Of a stretch of DNA of 5,723 bases, positions 5,686 through 5,723 are shown one piece after another. A program made the position numbers and the translations under genes. The notes beneath the pieces were generated by a model. The model did not search any database, was not told the origin of the DNA, and worked only from the letters and a program-made list of their open reading frames with translations. Every line of letters begins with the position of its first letter. Position 1 is the first letter of the stretch. The stretch spans positions 1 through 5,723 of the forward strand of contig CAJQOR010000159.1 of NCBI GenBank assembly GCA_905479965.1, given 5' to 3'. The stretch comes from an uncultured Rhizobiaceae group bacterium (lineage in GTDB: Bacteria > Pseudomonadota > Alphaproteobacteria > Rhizobiales > Rhizobiaceae).

Positions 5686-5723
5686 GTGAAAATATCCAAA
5701 ATTCTTGTAGCGAACCGGTCTGA
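5686..5723 (+). CDS. pyc: Probable pyruvate carboxylase, first 12 codons (runs off the window)
   Basis: Pyruvate carboxylase is a biotin enzyme that makes oxaloacetate from pyruvate, bicarbonate and ATP and refills the TCA cycle. Only the start is visible: GTG then KISKILVANRS, matching the opening strand of the biotin carboxylase domain. The Ser in NRS favours pyruvate carboxylase; the AccC subunit of acetyl-CoA carboxylase and propionyl-CoA carboxylases usually have NRG. The GTG at 5686 is chosen because GGAG (5674-5677) sits 8 bases upstream and no ATG occurs in frame before the stop at 5617. The ATG at 5678 is in another frame and meets a stop after three codons. With so few residues another biotin carboxylase is still possible. 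Confidence 0.75.
   Translation, partial: MKISKILVANRS

Overview
The window looks like chromosome from an alphaproteobacterium, most likely of the Rhizobiales/Hyphomicrobiales group and with moderate to low G+C for that group. Three things point there. The order rplU-rpmA-acetyltransferase-acetyltransferase-obgE-proB is, as I recall, the layout in Rhizobiales. Ribosomal protein L21 carries a long Ala/Lys-rich linker and a C-terminal helix-hairpin-helix domain like the one I associate with alphaproteobacterial proteins. The Obg G4 motif reads SQTD rather than NKxD.

Layout. Positions 1-3628 hold six genes, all on the minus strand. In order of transcription they are rplU (3628-2972), rpmA (2946-2677), a strong intrinsic terminator (2610-2573), two overlapping-style GNAT N-acetyltransferase genes (2551-1880 and 1878-1303), a small intergenic region with a candidate promoter inside an inverted repeat, obgE (1152-145), and the first 48 codons of proB (145 to beyond position 1). 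L21 and L27 are ribosomal proteins, Obg is a GTPase of 50S maturation, and ProB starts proline synthesis. The ribosome theme links rplU, rpmA and obgE. The GNAT pair may be transcribed only by readthrough of the terminator.

Positions 3629-4201 separate the two divergent blocks and hold no convincing protein gene. They contain the rplU promoter, a cluster of hairpin-forming repeats at 3991-4067, and two hairpins just upstream of the next gene. On the plus strand, 4202-5503 encodes a DEAD-box RNA helicase with a DETD version of motif II and a basic tail. It is followed by a 182-base gap with a 60-base element whose ends are inverted repeats, a candidate promoter and a small palindrome. The window ends with the first 12 codons of a probable pyruvate carboxylase gene (GTG start at 5686).

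The protein genes are mostly ordinary housekeeping genes. I did not find a clear new defence or mobile system. The more interesting signals are the L21 fusion, the terminator placed directly before the GNAT ribosome binding site, the structured intergenic RNA/DNA elements, and a near-perfect 26-base palindrome inside the end of an acetyltransferase gene.
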